In this document: positions 1 to 6,904 of the stretch, one piece after another | Layout: every line of letters begins with the position of its first letter | Position numbering within the stretch: position 1 is the first letter of the stretch | Assembly: GCA_002315795.1 (NCBI GenBank) | Contig: DCIF01000114.1 | Location: 10,678 to 27,462, forward strand | Length of the DNA: 16,785 bases | Source: Bacteroidales bacterium UBA1733 | GTDB lineage: Bacteria > Bacteroidota > Bacteroidia > Bacteroidales > UBA3663 | Reading direction: 5' to 3' | The notes under the pieces: generated by a model | Databases searched by the model: none | What the model saw: only the letters and a program-made list of their open reading frames with translations | What the model was told of the DNA's origin: nothing | Made by a program: the position numbers and the translations under genes

Positions 1-728
1 TCCCATGGCCATGCCATGACGAAGACAGCGGCCCAGTGGAAAAGGGTGCCGAGGATGACGAAGATGTGCCAGATGCCATGGTAGTAGCGGTGTTCGCCAT
101 CGTGCATGAAGAAATAGACACCACTGGTATAGGTGATGCCTTCAGCGGCAATAAAAAGGAGAGAAGGCGTGGTGATACACTCACGCACGGGCTCGATCAT
201 AAAGAGAATGGCCCATCCTAACAATAAATATAATATGAGAGAGAGGCGTGGATATCGCATCCACCAGAAGAGCTTATAAAAGACACCGAGGACGGCCAGT
301 AGCCAGATGATGCCAAAGCTTGTCCAGCCAGCAACGAACATATCATCTTCGACCAACTGCATGCAGATGGGAGTGTAGCTCGATGCGATAAGCACATAGA
401 TGGCAATATGATCGAGCTTACGCAGGACCTGTTTGCCGGCAGTACCAGGTTTCCACCAATGGTAGAGGGTAGAGGCAAGATAAGTCAGGAGCATGCCCAC
501 GGTGAAAAAAGTGACACCGAGGGCATTCTCCCAATTTTTGGCATAGCCGAACCAGATCAGGACCCATGAGATGCAAGGGACGAGACAGAGGCCTACGAAG
601 TGGGTGAGGGTGTTGAAGGTCTCAGACCCACTAGCAGACCCACCAGCAGACCCACTAGCAGACCCACCCAACCCTCCCTCGTAGGGAGGGCTTCCCGCTG
701 CTACGTGCTTGGAGTTGCCTTTCTGCAT
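1..728 (-). CDS. HlyIII/PAQR family membrane protein (3' end outside window)
   Basis: Reading the minus strand from the ATG at 726-728 gives 242 codons with no stop before the left edge. From about residue 36 it matches the hemolysin III (PAQR-like) family: ETFNTLTH near the start, LYHWW (88-92), LRKLDHIAIYVLIASSYTP (102-120), and GIWHIFVILGTLFHW (218-232). These carry the conserved His/Asp residues of the putative metal site, and about seven hydrophobic helices are visible. Members sit in the cytoplasmic membrane; their biochemical role is poorly defined. Family members are about 210-220 residues, so only the last few residues are probably missing. The first 35 residues are not family sequence: they are Gly/Ser rich and encoded by an inverted-repeat element and a 12-bp tandem array. 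No other in-frame ATG lies upstream of the conserved part, which supports this start. It lies 58 bp downstream of thrC on the same strand and probably shares its transcript. Confidence 0.85.
   Translation of the reverse strand, partial: MQKGNSKHVAAGSPPYEGGLGGSASGSAGGSASGSETFNTLTHFVGLCLVPCISWVLIWFGYAKNWENALGVTFFTVGMLLTYLASTLYHWWKPGTAGKQVLRKLDHIAIYVLIASSYTPICMQLVEDDMFVAGWTSFGIIWLLAVLGVFYKLFWWMRYPRLSLILYLLLGWAILFMIEPVRECITTPSLLFIAAEGITYTSGVYFFMHDGEHRYYHGIWHIFVILGTLFHWAAVFVMAWPW
624..668 (-). repeat. 12-bp tandem repeat, about 3.75 copies, inside hlyIII
   Basis: On the plus strand the unit AGACCCACTAGC occurs at 624-635, 636-647 (one T-to-C change), 648-659 and partly at 660-668. On the coding strand it reads GGGTCTGCTAGT/GGT and is in frame with hlyIII. 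It gives the linker GGSASGSAGGSASGSE directly before the conserved ETFNTLTH. Copy-number changes of whole units would keep the reading frame. Confidence 0.9.
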
Positions 729-788
729 GATAGTATGGTGGCGTTTATCCGGGGTATGTCCGGTGTCTGGGAGGGTTGGGGTGGGTCT
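660..788. repeat. GC-rich inverted-repeat element between thrC and hlyIII
   Basis: AGACCCACCCAACCCTCCC at 660-678 is the reverse complement of 769-788, apart from one extra G in the right arm. Inside, CCCTCCCT (672-679) and AGGGAGGG (683-690) form an 8-bp stem with a 3-base loop. CGTAG (680-684) and CTACG (701-705) form another small pair. The CCCTCCC segment can pair either with 684-690 or with 769-775, so the two folds exclude each other. The right arm ends at the thrC stop and the left arm is translated as part of the HlyIII N-terminus. It resembles a REP/MITE-like intergenic repeat that has been captured by the gene; that identity is inferred. Confidence 0.65.
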
Positions 789-2133
789 ACAGATTCTTCT
801 TCAGGAACTCCTTGAAGTCCTTGAATTCTTTGGTCATTGGCTGGGTCTGCTTGGTACCATTCATGAACTTCTGCAGGGTCTCAGGAATAGCCACTGGCTG
901 ACCGATGATTGGCTCAACCGTATCCTTGAACTTGGCAGGATGTGCGGTCTCAAGGAAGAAGCCAACCTCGCCTGGCTTGAGTCCGTCAACGAGTGCCTGA
1001 TAGCCACATGCACCGTGAGGATCGCAGACATAGCCGTTGGCAGAAAGGCAATCGACCATAGCCTTCCTGATCTGATCATCGCTGTAGGTAGCGCCACTGA
1101 TCTCTGCACAGATAGCTGCATGAGCCTCTTCTGGAGTGATCTTCTCAGCCTTCTGCTGGCCACCACCATAAAGGTTTACGATGCGAGCGAAGTTTGAAGG
1201 ATCGCCGACGTCCATGGCGTTAGCGATGGTTGCCTGAGTGGCGCGTGGATGATAGTGACCATTGCCAAGGTACTGGAAGAAGATATCGTTGGCATTGTTT
1301 GAGGCAATGAAACGCTTGACAGGAAGACCCATCTTCGCACCGAAGAGACCTGCACAGATGTTGCCAAAGTTGCCAGAAGGAACACATGCAACGACGTTGT
1401 CAAGTGAGGAGTTCTTCTTCAACTGAGCGTATGCGTAGAAGTAATAGAAGGCCTGTGGAAGGAATCGGGCCACGTTGATAGAGTTGGCCGAGGTCAGGAA
1501 GAACTTCTCGTTGAGCTCCTGATCCATGAAAGCTTCCTTCACGAGACGCTGACAGTCGTCGAAGACACCATCGACCTCAAGCGCAGTGATATTCTGGCCG
1601 AGGGTGGTGAACTGCTTCTCCTGGATCTCGCTGACCTTACCCTGAGGATAGAGCACGGTGACATCGATGCCGGGAACCCCCAGGAAGCCATTCGCAACGG
1701 CCGAACCGGTATCGCCAGAAGTGGCTACAAGCACATGGACATTGCCCTTCTTTGATGGGTTCTGCTTCACGAAATAGCTGAGCAGACGAGCCATGAAACG
1801 AGCGCCTACATCCTTAAATGCGCAGGTAGGGCCATGATAAATCTCGAGGCTATAAATGTTATCTGTGACCTTAACAAGTGGGATCTCGAACTGCAGCGTA
1901 TCATAGACGATCTGCTTAAGATCGTCGGCAGGGATGTCTTCGCCGAAGAAGTTCTTGGCTACTTCGAATGCGATCTCCTGCAGACTCATGTCCTGGATGT
2001 TGTCAAAGAACTCCTTTGGCAATGGATTGATACGCTCTGGCATATAAAGACCCTTGTCTGGAGCCAAGCCTTTGATAACAGCCTCAGAAAGACTTACTTC
2101 TGGAGCTACTCTATTGGTTGAATAATATTTCAT
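787..2133 (-). CDS. thrC: Threonine synthase
   Basis: This 448-residue PLP enzyme converts O-phosphohomoserine to threonine in the cytoplasm. The start MKYYSTN and the early GLYMPE motif (29-33) are typical of bacterial ThrC. The PLP-binding lysine is K107 in TCAFKDVGARF. The phosphate-binding loops are SGDTG (139-143) and SGNFGN (253-258), and other conserved blocks are ANSINVAR (216-223), DPHGACGY (371-378) and ETAHPAKF (395-402). Length fits the family (about 430-450), and nothing is missing. The start overlaps the stop of the upstream kinase-like gene as ATGA, so translation is probably coupled. The stop (TAG, 787-789) falls at the outer edge of the inverted-repeat element. Identification is firm. 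Confidence 0.97.
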   Translation of the reverse strand: MKYYSTNRVAPEVSLSEAVIKGLAPDKGLYMPERINPLPKEFFDNIQDMSLQEIAFEVAKNFFGEDIPADDLKQIVYDTLQFEIPLVKVTDNIYSLEIYHGPTCAFKDVGARFMARLLSYFVKQNPSKKGNVHVLVATSGDTGSAVANGFLGVPGIDVTVLYPQGKVSEIQEKQFTTLGQNITALEVDGVFDDCQRLVKEAFMDQELNEKFFLTSANSINVARFLPQAFYYFYAYAQLKKNSSLDNVVACVPSGNFGNICAGLFGAKMGLPVKRFIASNNANDIFFQYLGNGHYHPRATQATIANAMDVGDPSNFARIVNLYGGGQQKAEKITPEEAHAAICAEISGATYSDDQIRKAMVDCLSANGYVCDPHGACGYQALVDGLKPGEVGFFLETAHPAKFKDTVEPIIGQPVAIPETLQKFMNGTKQTQPMTKEFKDFKEFLKKNL

Positions 2134-3395
2134 GCGCCTAAAAAGGTTTTAATAAATTGATTTTCTTTCAAAAGTCCAAGCGCTCCTGCAAAAGCACTCT
2201 CTTCGTCGTATTTCTCAACAGCATCAGGGACGATGTTCATATCGGCCGATGGCTTCGACTGCCAGATCAGGAAAGGTACTGGCGTCATGGTGTGAGTGCG
2301 ATACCTGATAGGAGTAGGGTGATCGGGGAGGAGTGCGATGCGGACAGGTTCGTCCCAAGTCGAGATTTCTGCGAGGATAGTGCTGAGCACACGGTCGTTG
2401 ATATACTCCACGCACTTGGTCTTGAGCTCTGGTTCACCATCATGACCCGCTTCGTCTGTCGCTTCCATGTGCAGGAAGACGAAATCTTTCTGCTTGAGTT
2501 GCTCAAGAGCAGCTGCGGTCTTGCCTTCGTAGTTGGTATCGAAAAGACCTGTGGCGCCTTCCACCTCTACCTTTTCAAGGCCGGCATAGACGCCGATGCC
2601 AAAGATGAGATCGACAGCCGAGATGACAGCACCGGTGTGGATCTTGTCGGGGAAGAGCTCCTGCATCGGCTGCATAGCCGGACGGTAGCCGAGGCTCCAG
2701 GGCCAGATGCTGTTGGCCGGATCCTTGCCTTCTGCGATGCGCTTGAGGTTGACCGGATGGTTCCTGAGTACTTCCTGGCTGCGAGCAATAAGAGCGCGAA
2801 GCAGTGCTGAAGTCCTGACACCCCCTGGCATCTCTGCGCAAGGGAGTTCGACCTTCCAGGCTTTACCGATACGGTCGTGCGGTGGAGTACAGTGCACGTG
2901 CTTGTCGCCACCCTTGATCTTAAGCAGATGACGGTAGCTGACGCCAGTGAAGAACTTGACAGCGCCAGACTCAAAGCCATTGGCAACGGCCAGTTCCTGC
3001 ATCACAGGGTCTGCATTGAGCGCCTTGATGAGTTCATCGGCCTCTTCGGTGGAGATATTGCCTGCAGAATGGTTCTTGATGATCTCGCCATCGAGGCAGA
3101 TGATGTTGCAGCGCATGGCTACCTCATTGTCCTCGATAGGAATCTGCATAGAGGCAGCCTCAAGAGAACCACGGCCTTCGAAGACCTTGGCCACGTCATA
3201 GCCGAGCAATCCGAGATGTGCAATCTCAGATCCCGGATTGTAACCTTCGGGAACAGTGATAAGACGGCCGTTGATGCCCTCTTTGGCCAGTTTGTCAATC
3301 AGTGGCTTATTGGCAGCCTGCAGTGGTGTACGATTGCCAAGCACCTCAAGAGGTTCATCAGCAGCACCATCGGCCAGAATGATCAGATATTTCAT
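2130..3395 (-). CDS. apgM: ApgM-type phosphoglycerate mutase family; proposed homoserine kinase
   Basis: This 421-residue protein has the alkaline-phosphatase superfamily fold of archaeal-type cofactor-independent phosphoglycerate mutases. Visible metal and catalytic residues are D9 (ILADGAADEP), the nucleophile S56 in NPGSEIAHLGLLGYD, D314 and H318 in EATDEAGHDG, D358-H359 in LLPDHPTP, and H368 in RTHTMTPVPF. It will often be annotated as a phosphoglycerate mutase. A subfamily in organisms lacking the usual ThrB has been proposed as the homoserine kinase (TIGR02535-type model, recalled not searched). Here it lies directly upstream of thrC with a 4-bp ATGA overlap, which supports making O-phosphohomoserine for ThrC. 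No thrA or thrB is in the window. The start has AAGGA (minus strand, 3403-3407) about 7 bases upstream. The fold is sure; the substrate is inferred from neighbourhood and subfamily. Confidence 0.88.
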   Translation of the reverse strand: MKYLIILADGAADEPLEVLGNRTPLQAANKPLIDKLAKEGINGRLITVPEGYNPGSEIAHLGLLGYDVAKVFEGRGSLEAASMQIPIEDNEVAMRCNIICLDGEIIKNHSAGNISTEEADELIKALNADPVMQELAVANGFESGAVKFFTGVSYRHLLKIKGGDKHVHCTPPHDRIGKAWKVELPCAEMPGGVRTSALLRALIARSQEVLRNHPVNLKRIAEGKDPANSIWPWSLGYRPAMQPMQELFPDKIHTGAVISAVDLIFGIGVYAGLEKVEVEGATGLFDTNYEGKTAAALEQLKQKDFVFLHMEATDEAGHDGEPELKTKCVEYINDRVLSTILAEISTWDEPVRIALLPDHPTPIRYRTHTMTPVPFLIWQSKPSADMNIVPDAVEKYDEESAFAGALGLLKENQFIKTFLGA

Positions 3396-3423
3396 AACAC
3401 AATCCTTATAACGTTTTATTGCG

Positions 3424-3455
3424 CAAAGATAGTATATTAAGTGTCAATTTGCAAA
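3424..3455 (-). promoter_or_regulatory. Bacteroidetes-type promoter for apgM-thrC(-hlyIII)
   Basis: On the minus strand TTTG (3452-3455) is followed after 20 bp by TATCTTTG (3424-3431), matching the Bacteroidetes -33/-7 consensus TTTG...TAnnTTTG. It predicts a leader of only about 25 bases before the ATG at 3395, with no room for a threonine leader peptide or attenuator. A 10-bp palindrome ATTTGCAAAT (3447-3456) covers the -33 box. Confidence 0.7.
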
Positions 3456-3502
3456 TAATAGAAACTTATTAAATGTATTTTTCTTACTGAAGATTGTAAA
3501 AC

Positions 3503-3529
3503 AGGCAATTTTGTAATTTGGCATTGCCT
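3503..3529. promoter_or_regulatory. Possible operator: 7-bp inverted repeat
   Basis: AGGCAAT (3503-3509) and ATTGCCT (3523-3529) are perfect inverted repeats separated by 13 bp, placed between the two divergent promoters and just upstream of the plus-strand -33 box. The spacing would suit a dimeric regulator binding two sites. No regulator gene is nearby, and a chance match in AT-rich DNA is possible. Confidence 0.25.
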
Positions 3530-3543
3530 TTTATCAGCGCATG

Positions 3544-3575
3544 TTTGGCCAATTGCAAAAAATGCACTATCTTTG
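3544..3575 (+). promoter_or_regulatory. Bacteroidetes-type promoter for the LtaS-like gene
   Basis: TTTG (3544-3547), a 20-bp spacer and TATCTTTG (3568-3575) match the -33/-7 consensus, 36 bp before the ATG at 3612. The -33 box overlaps the palindrome TTGGCCAA (3545-3552). Confidence 0.7.
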
Positions 3576-3611
3576 CGCGTCTGAAATGATATTTGTTATT
3601 TTTTATCGTCA

Positions 3612-5621
3612 ATGAATAGAATATTCAAGTCTTATCTGTCCTGCTTTTTTGCCTTTGCCTGTAATCTGGTAATGGCTTATGTGATATATATGCTTTGTCG
3701 AGTACTCTTTGTAGCAGTCAACTGGGAGACATTCAGTGAACCGCTGCAACGTCTTGACTGGGGACAGCTGGCTACGGGTTGCTGGTACTTTGATTCGAGC
3801 GCCATCTTCTATACGCTGGCTCTCTATCTGTTGCTGATGCTCATTCCTGTGCATACGAAGCACAGTGCTGGTTATCAGAAGGTGGTAAAAGGAGTTTATC
3901 TGGTCATTATGACCATTGCCATCATTGCCAATCTGTGCGATTCGGTTTACTATCCGTTCACGGGTCGAAGAAGTACACTTTCGGTATTCAATGAGTTCTC
4001 TAATGACAGTAATATCGCCGGTATCATCGGCCTTGAGGCTTTATCGCACTGGTATCTGGTACTGGCCGCCGTGATCATGGTTTATGGTATGTATAAGTGC
4101 TATGTCATGCCAGATACAGAGAACCTCAAACTTCGTAAGAAGAGCGACTATGTGAGCTATTATGTGCCAAACACGCTGATCTTCCTCTTTATGATCTGGG
4201 TGACCGTAGTGGCTATGCGAGGAGGCGCTACAGGCGCAACACGTCCGATTACGCTGAGCAATGCCAACCAGTACATCGATCATCCTGGTGAGGCTGCCAT
4301 GCTGCTGAATACTCCGTTTGCCATGATCCGCTCTTCGAACCATAAGAGTTTCGTAGATCCGAAATATTATGATGAAGAGACGCTCGATCAGCTGTTTTCA
4401 CCCATCGTGGAACATACGCCACATGCAGAGGGCGATAGTGTTCAGTTCCGTCAGAAGAACGTCGTGGTGTTTATCATAGAGAGTATGGCCCGTGAGTATA
4501 TCGGCGCTTTTAACGATACGCTTGAAGGAGGAAAATATAAGGGTTATACCCCTTTTCTGGATGAGTTGATCGGACAGTCACTGACCTTCGAGTACTCGTT
4601 CTGTAATGGTCGTAAGTCGATCGATGCCATGCCATCGATCCTGAGTTCCATTCCCATGTTTGTAGAACCCTATTTCGTGAGCTCTACGTCGCTGAATGAA
4701 GTAGGAGGACTGGCAGACTGTCTGCGTAAGAAAGGTTACCAGACGTCGTTTGTGCATGGTGCAGATAATGGTTCGATGGGTTTTGGTGCTTTCGCGCGTT
4801 CTATCCGTTTTGCAAAATATCTGGGTCGTGATGAGTATGGTGCTTCTGGCGATCCGGAGTTCGATGCTGATCGTGACTATGATGGTCGATGGGCCATCTG
4901 GGATCAGATGTTTATGCGTTATTGGCTGAAGCAGCTGAACCAGGAACAGACACCTTTCCTGAGCGCTATCTTTACCGCTACGAGTCATCATCCATTCCAT
5001 ATCCCTGATGCATACAAAGAGCAATTCCCTGAAGAGGAACTCCTGATACATAAGTGTATCCGCTATGTGGATATGGCGTTGCGTGAGTTCTTTGAGAATG
5101 CCAAGCAGCAGCCATGGTATGAGAACACACTATTTGTGATCACCGGAGATCATACCAATCTGACCAATCACGCTATGTATCAGACCGATTTGGGAAGCTT
5201 TGCTTCGCCAGTGATCTTCTTCGATCCGAGTGGCGAGATGCCTCGAGGACGACGTAAGGCCATTGCTCAGCAGATTGATGTCATGCCGACGGTTCTGGAG
5301 TGGCTTCATTATGATGAGCCTTATTTAGCATACGGTCTGGATTTGCTTAACACTCCTGATGAAGATACGTGGGCAGTGAACTATACCAATGGCATCTATC
5401 AGATGATTAAGAATGGTTATATGCTCCAGTTCGACGGTGAGAAGAGTACGGCCCTCTATGACATCCGTAATGACTGGTATCTGCAGCATAACATGCTCAA
5501 GGATTCGCCAGTCAGCGCGCAGAATGATTCAATCCGTCAGGATTATGAGACGTGGTATAAGGCTGTCATACAATCTTATATGCAGCGTATGGTAGGCAAT
5601 CGGCTGAAGGTCGAAAAGTAA
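3612..5621 (+). CDS. LtaS/MdoB-type membrane phosphoglycerol (or phosphoethanolamine) transferase
   Basis: A 669-residue protein with about five N-terminal membrane helices (roughly 10-35, 62-82, 93-112, 146-162, 186-203) and a large outer domain of the sulfatase/alkaline-phosphatase fold. Catalytic features are E290 in VVVFIIES (metal), S336 in NGRKSIDAMPSIL as the likely nucleophile, H459 in TSHHPFH, and D513-H514 in FVITGDHTN. LtaS uses Thr at the nucleophile position; Ser here is a conservative change. This is a transferase of phospholipid headgroups onto an envelope glycan, or a close relative, rather than a sulfatase: there is no CxPxR formylglycine motif. Gram-negative MdoB-like members modify periplasmic or outer-membrane glycans. 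It has its own promoter and is convergent with the lipid A acyltransferase gene. The exact donor and acceptor are unknown. Confidence 0.87.
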   Translation: MNRIFKSYLSCFFAFACNLVMAYVIYMLCRVLFVAVNWETFSEPLQRLDWGQLATGCWYFDSSAIFYTLALYLLLMLIPVHTKHSAGYQKVVKGVYLVIMTIAIIANLCDSVYYPFTGRRSTLSVFNEFSNDSNIAGIIGLEALSHWYLVLAAVIMVYGMYKCYVMPDTENLKLRKKSDYVSYYVPNTLIFLFMIWVTVVAMRGGATGATRPITLSNANQYIDHPGEAAMLLNTPFAMIRSSNHKSFVDPKYYDEETLDQLFSPIVEHTPHAEGDSVQFRQKNVVVFIIESMAREYIGAFNDTLEGGKYKGYTPFLDELIGQSLTFEYSFCNGRKSIDAMPSILSSIPMFVEPYFVSSTSLNEVGGLADCLRKKGYQTSFVHGADNGSMGFGAFARSIRFAKYLGRDEYGASGDPEFDADRDYDGRWAIWDQMFMRYWLKQLNQEQTPFLSAIFTATSHHPFHIPDAYKEQFPEEELLIHKCIRYVDMALREFFENAKQQPWYENTLFVITGDHTNLTNHAMYQTDLGSFASPVIFFDPSGEMPRGRRKAIAQQIDVMPTVLEWLHYDEPYLAYGLDLLNTPDEDTWAVNYTNGIYQMIKNGYMLQFDGEKSTALYDIRNDWYLQHNMLKDSPVSAQNDSIRQDYETWYKAVIQSYMQRMVGNRLKVEK

Positions 5622-5633
5622 CAACAAACATAA

Positions 5634-5672
5634 GACAATACCGCCTTGACTTAGGGTCTTGGCGGTATTGTC
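5634..5672. terminator. Shared terminator of two convergent genes
   Basis: A perfect 12-bp stem, GACAATACCGCC (5634-5645) with GGCGGTATTGTC (5661-5672), closes a 15-base loop. On the plus strand it is followed by the T-rich ATTTTATT, so it can end the LtaS-like transcript. The right arm lies inside the last codons (TIPP) of the minus-strand acyltransferase gene, and the reverse side is followed by TTATGTTTGTTG, a weaker T tract, so it may act in both directions. Confidence 0.82.
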
Positions 5673-6682
5673 ATTTTATTATCTTTCGCCCACTCCAGAC
5701 ACGGCTTGCCTTCCGGGTTTTCATGATCGTAGAAGCGACTGTTCTCAAGTTCTGTCCAGCGATTCTCTGCGATGAGATGCTCGATGTAGCCGGCTCGAGT
5801 ACGTTTCCAGCGACGATGTGTCCAGAGCCAATAACTGGGCTGCTGGCTGATGTTTTCCTGCAGTCGCTGATAATATTGTTCGGTGATCCAGAAGTCTGGT
5901 TTCTGCTTTGGTTCTGTGGTGATCAGTTCGATCTTTGCTTCATAATGGCCACGACGACGGCGGTACATGTGTATGTAATAGCAATCCATATCCATCTTCT
6001 TGGCTATACGTTCGCCTCCGGTCATGACAGGAGTGTCTTTCCCAAAGAATGTCAGCCAGTAATTGAGACTCTCCCAGATAGGCACCTGATCGGCAATGAA
6101 TCCTACGATTACTGGTTTGCCTTCCTGACGGTATTTCATGATGTGACGGATACTTTGTGCCATCGGGATGTTTGTCGATCCCATACGTTCACGTTCGTAA
6201 CCTACCAGACGGTCCATGATCGGATTCTCCAGCGGATGATAGAGTTGCAGGCTTTTGCTTTTAGCATTGTCAACCCAGAGCGGTAATGAAGAAATCCATT
6301 CCCAGTTGCAGTTATGACCTAAGAAGAGGGCTAATGAGCGACCATTTTCAATGGATGCATTGATCTTTTCTATCCCTGTGAACTTCATTCGGTATTTCAT
6401 CTCCCGTTTTGATATAGAGAAGAATTTGACCGACTCAGCTATCAGATCACAGAAATAGAGGTAGAAACGTTTCTCAATCTTCCCAATCTGATGCTGGCTT
6501 TTCTGTGGAAAGCATTCTGTCAGTTGCTTTCTGACGGCGCTGCGACGATAGCGTAGCACATAATACAGGAAAAAGAATGACAGCGTAGAGAAGATGTAAA
6601 GAATGGGCAGTGGCAGAATGCTGAAGATCCACCACAATCCGAAGAAAATATAATAAAGTATATTCTGAAGCGTTTTTTTCAT
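5651..6682 (-). CDS. LpxL/HtrB-type lysophospholipid (lipid A) acyltransferase
   Basis: A 343-residue protein of the LpxL/HtrB/MsbB family, which adds a secondary acyl chain to lipid A precursors at the cytoplasmic face of the inner membrane. It has a hydrophobic N-terminus (residues about 8-43), the catalytic HX4E motif H123-E128 in FLGHNCNWEW, and the conserved C-terminal WLWTHRRWKR (285-294). FIADQ (195-199) corresponds to another family block. About 45 residues follow the usual end. Bacteroidetes usually carry a single such gene, so this may be the only late acyltransferase of the cell; that is inferred. The last codons form one arm of the shared terminator. The start is the ATG at 6680-6682, 25 bp downstream of the -7 box; the first residues MKKTLQNILYY lead straight into the membrane segment. 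Confidence 0.9.
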   Translation of the reverse strand: MKKTLQNILYYIFFGLWWIFSILPLPILYIFSTLSFFFLYYVLRYRRSAVRKQLTECFPQKSQHQIGKIEKRFYLYFCDLIAESVKFFSISKREMKYRMKFTGIEKINASIENGRSLALFLGHNCNWEWISSLPLWVDNAKSKSLQLYHPLENPIMDRLVGYERERMGSTNIPMAQSIRHIMKYRQEGKPVIVGFIADQVPIWESLNYWLTFFGKDTPVMTGGERIAKKMDMDCYYIHMYRRRRGHYEAKIELITTEPKQKPDFWITEQYYQRLQENISQQPSYWLWTHRRWKRTRAGYIEHLIAENRWTELENSRFYDHENPEGKPCLEWAKDNKMTIPPRP

Positions 6683-6707
6683 CCTTTAAGAGGTTGCTTT
6701 TACGATG

Positions 6708-6738
6708 CAAAGATAGAAAGTAAAACGTAATATGCAAA
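6708..6738 (-). promoter_or_regulatory. Bacteroidetes-type promoter for the acyltransferase gene
   Basis: On the minus strand TTTG (6735-6738), a 19-bp spacer and TATCTTTG (6708-6715) match the consensus. The predicted leader is about 20 bases. Confidence 0.68.
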
Positions 6739-6853
6739 ATCTTTCAACTAATTTTCATTCATTCCACTTGCCGATTTAAGAGGAATTGATGATATTCTAT
6801 CTTAAGACGCCATTTTTTTCTTCCTTTTTTAGCTTTTTTCCTGTTTTTATTCT

Positions 6854-6861
6854 TATCTTTG
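6854..6861 (+). promoter_or_regulatory. Probable -7 box for the deacetylase-GT2 pair
   Basis: TATCTTTG lies 43 bp before the ATG at 6905. Upstream is a T-rich stretch (6812-6838) without a clean TTTG at the expected -33 distance, so the promoter is less certain than its neighbours. Confidence 0.5.
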
Positions 6862-6904
6862 CACAGATATCTGTTTAACTGAAAACTATTGATCCCAGGT
6901 ACTC

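Noticed and set aside
218..478. Minus-strand open frame of 86 codons at the left edge
   Set aside because: It is out of frame with the HlyIII reading, which has strong family motifs across the same DNA.
624..668. CRISPR-like array
   Set aside because: Units are 12 bp and directly adjacent with no spacers, and they are coding; the same applies to 15157-15201.
660..788. Insertion sequence or simple transcription terminator of thrC
   Set aside because: No transposase or target duplication is seen, and no T tract follows the arms on the minus strand; a short non-coding repeat element fits better.
709..1197. Open frame of 162 codons on the plus strand
   Set aside because: It lies opposite thrC, whose identity is firm, and shows no family motif or promoter; it is a shadow of the real gene's codon bias.
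2130..3395. Primary glycolytic phosphoglycerate mutase
   Set aside because: The fold allows it, but the overlap with thrC and distance from gap favour threonine synthesis; kept as an alternative only.
3396..3423. Threonine leader peptide or attenuator upstream of apgM
   Set aside because: The promoter leaves only about 25 bases of leader, with no small ORF or terminator hairpin.
2877..3440. Plus-strand open frame of 187 codons opposite apgM
   Set aside because: No recognisable motif, and it runs against a clear alkaline-phosphatase-fold protein and through its promoter.
3612..5621. Arylsulfatase
   Set aside because: No C/S-x-P-x-R maturation motif; membrane helices plus the catalytic layout fit LtaS/MdoB-type transferases.
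5723..6286. Plus-strand open frame of 187 codons opposite the acyltransferase
   Set aside because: The minus strand carries the HX4E motif and full family pattern; the plus frame has no support.
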